A DNA stretch of 34,263 nt, taken from the NCBI GenBank assembly GCA_018971835.1, contig JAGWZW010000038.1, positions 1 through 34,263 on the forward strand. Direction: 5' to 3'. The notes under the pieces are model-generated. The model made no database searches. It worked only from the letters and a program-made list of their open reading frames with translations, and had not been told where the DNA came from. A program made the translations under genes and the position numbers. Origin of the DNA: Alphaproteobacteria bacterium (GTDB lineage: Bacteria; Pseudomonadota; Alphaproteobacteria; Micropepsales; Micropepsaceae). This document shows positions 32,921-34,263 of this stretch, one piece after another; position 1 is the first letter of the stretch, and every line of letters starts with the position of its first letter.

Positions 32921-34263
32921 CTGCCTTCCGCTGCCGCTTTGGCTTTTGGCGCCTTGGGCGCGGCCTTCTTTTTGGGCGCAGCTTTTTTCTTCGCCGGGGC
33001 CTTGGCTTTGGCGGCGGGCTTCTTCTCTGCCGCCTTGGCTTTCTTCGTCGGCTTCTTCTTTTTGCCGCCGCCCTTGGCCGCACGCTCGGCGATCAGCGCG
33101 ATCGCCTGTTCCAGCGTCAGCGTGAGCGGATCGTTGTCCTTCGGCACCGTGGCGTTGGTGTCGCCATCGGTGACGTAGGGCCCATAGCGGCCGCGCATCA
33201 GCTTGATGGCGTGGCCGTCATGGGTGCCCAGTTCCTTGAGCGCTTCCGGCCCGCGGGGCGCGCGCGACTTGGCTTTCTTTTCCGCCAGCAACGTCACGGC
33301 GCGGTTGAGGCCCACGGTGAAGACATCCTCCGCCGTTTCCAGCGAGGCATATTGCCCGGCGTGCGAGACGTAAGGCCCGAAGCGGCCGAAATTGGCGGTG
33401 ATGGGCTTGCCGTCCTCGGGATGCAGGCCCACCTCGCGCGGCAGGGCCAGCAGCTTGAGCGCGTATTCGAAATCGACGTCGGCAAGGTCCATGCCCTTGG
33501 GAATGCCGCTGCGCTTGGGTTTCTCGGCTTCGCCCAATTGCACGTAAGGCCCGAAGCGGCCGGAACGCAGCGAAACCTTTTCGCCGGTTGCCGGATCAAG
33601 GCCCAGTTCCTTGGGCTCGCTGCTGCCGGCTTCCTCGGCGCTCTGGCCCAGGCGGCGGGTATAGCGGCATTCGGGATAGTTCGAGCAGCCGATGAAGGCA
33701 CCGAAGCGGCCGAGCTTGAGGCTGAGTTGGCCCTCGCCGCAGCCGGGGCACTTGCGCGGGTCTTCGCCGGGCTTGGCTTCGGGGAAGATATGCGGCCCCA
33801 GCGCGTCGTTCAGCGTGGTGATGACGTCGGAGATCTTCAGATCCTTGGTGCCGGCAATGGCGGCGGAGAAGTCGCGCCAGAAATCGGCCAGCAGCTGCTT
33901 CCACGGCAGATCGCCGGCGGAGACTTCGTCGAGCTTCTCTTCCAGGTCGGCGGTGAAGCTGTACTCGACATAGTGCCCGAAGAAGCTGGAGAGGAAGCTG
34001 GTGACGAGCCGTCCCTTGTCCTCGGGGATGAAGCGGCCCCGCTCCATGCGCACATAGGCGCGGTCGCGCAAGGTGGAAAGGATGCTGGCATAGGTCGAGG
34101 GCCGGCCGATGCCCAGTTCCTCCAGCTTGCGCACCAGGCTGGCTTCCGAATAGCGCGGCGGCGGCTCGGTGAAATGCTGCGCCGGCAGCACCGCTTCGAT
34201 GCCGAGCGGCTCCTTCTCCTTCACGCGCGGCAGGCGGGCGCCGTTCTCGTCGGAGTCATCGTC
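32917..34263 (-). CDS. topA: DNA topoisomerase I, C-terminal part (cut by window edge)
   Basis: TopA relaxes negative supercoils. The visible 448 residues are the C-terminal half: the TOPRIM-linked core piece with PPPRYSEASLVRKLEELGIGRPSTYASIL, a zinc-ribbon CPGC...CSNYPEC, and then repeated GRFGPYV motifs (three copies, plus a GRYGPYV) of the C-terminal repeat type. The protein ends with a tail of about 60 residues made almost only of Lys, Ala and Pro, which probably binds DNA. The active-site tyrosine lies beyond the window. The frame runs open to base 34263. Confidence 0.96.
   Translation of the reverse strand, partial: DDDSDENGARLPRVKEKEPLGIEAVLPAQHFTEPPPRYSEASLVRKLEELGIGRPSTYASILSTLRDRAYVRMERGRFIPEDKGRLVTSFLSSFFGHYVEYSFTADLEEKLDEVSAGDLPWKQLLADFWRDFSAAIAGTKDLKISDVITTLNDALGPHIFPEAKPGEDPRKCPGCGEGQLSLKLGRFGAFIGCSNYPECRYTRRLGQSAEEAGSSEPKELGLDPATGEKVSLRSGRFGPYVQLGEAEKPKRSGIPKGMDLADVDFEYALKLLALPREVGLHPEDGKPITANFGRFGPYVSHAGQYASLETAEDVFTVGLNRAVTLLAEKKAKSRAPRGPEALKELGTHDGHAIKLMRGRYGPYVTDGDTNATVPKDNDPLTLTLEQAIALIAERAAKGGGKKKKPTKKAKAAEKKPAAKAKAPAKKKAAPKKKAAPKAPKAKAAAEGR

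Noticed and set aside
32917-33100. Long Lys/Ala/Pro-rich stretch as a possible repeat or assembly fault
   Set aside because: It is the in-frame basic tail of topoisomerase I, which is common in this class. Codons vary and the frame is kept to the stop.
30329-33178. A 949-codon open frame on the plus strand
   Set aside because: It lies antisense to rnr, topA and the Nudix gene, which have full family motifs. Its translation is rich in Arg, His, Ala and Gly with no recognisable domain, as expected for the opposite strand of GC-rich genes.

Overview
This window comes from the chromosome of a high-GC alphaproteobacterium. The evidence is the block dnaA, dnaN, recF, gyrB next to rpsT, an enoyl-CoA hydratase, mutM, ubiE and ubiB. 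The order topA, rnr, Nudix, MFS, rpmG on the right is also typical of the class. Coding sequence is dense, and same-strand neighbours often overlap by 4 bases. I saw no insertion sequence, prophage, CRISPR array or tRNA. The genus cannot be named from the sequence alone.

Region 1 (1-7687, minus strand) is the replication-initiation neighbourhood: echA, rpsT, a rhodanese, dnaA, dnaN, recF, a LysE-type exporter gene and gyrB, which is cut by the window edge. The exporter sits between recF and gyrB and leaves one base before the gyrB start. dnaA has its own strong terminator. Two REP-like palindromes in opposite orientation lie at the dnaN/recF junction, and one of them is read as the N-terminus of RecF. 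The gap between rpsT and the rhodanese is AT-rich and is a candidate control region or origin.

Region 2 (7770-12852) holds a GNAT acetyltransferase, arfB (ribosome rescue), an ArsR/SRPBCC pair whose promoter spacer is a perfect palindrome, mutM, and the ubiquinone genes ubiE and ubiB.

Region 3 (12823-23215) is mixed: a small exported protein, an acyl-CoA synthetase, a MATE transporter preceded by a 31-codon ORF with a terminator, a glycerophosphodiester phosphodiesterase, a degenerate PAP2-like protein, the operon coaBC-dut-rrf2-cysK, a 68-residue hypothetical protein and an HSL-type esterase.

Region 4 (23231-27488) is the most interesting metabolic unit: glpD, a DagK/YegS-type lipid kinase and an alkyl-DHAP-synthase-like flavoprotein on one strand. 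GlpD makes DHAP, the flavoprotein resembles the enzyme that makes alkyl-DHAP from acyl-DHAP, and the kinase phosphorylates a lipid. Together they suggest an ether-glycerolipid or related glycerolipid route. The phosphodiesterase, PAP2-like protein and acyl-CoA synthetase of region 3 could feed the same pools.

Region 5 (27610-34263) has a divergent alpha/beta hydrolase and then, on the minus strand, topA (cut by the edge), rnr, a Nudix hydrolase, an MFS transporter and rpmG with a clear terminator.
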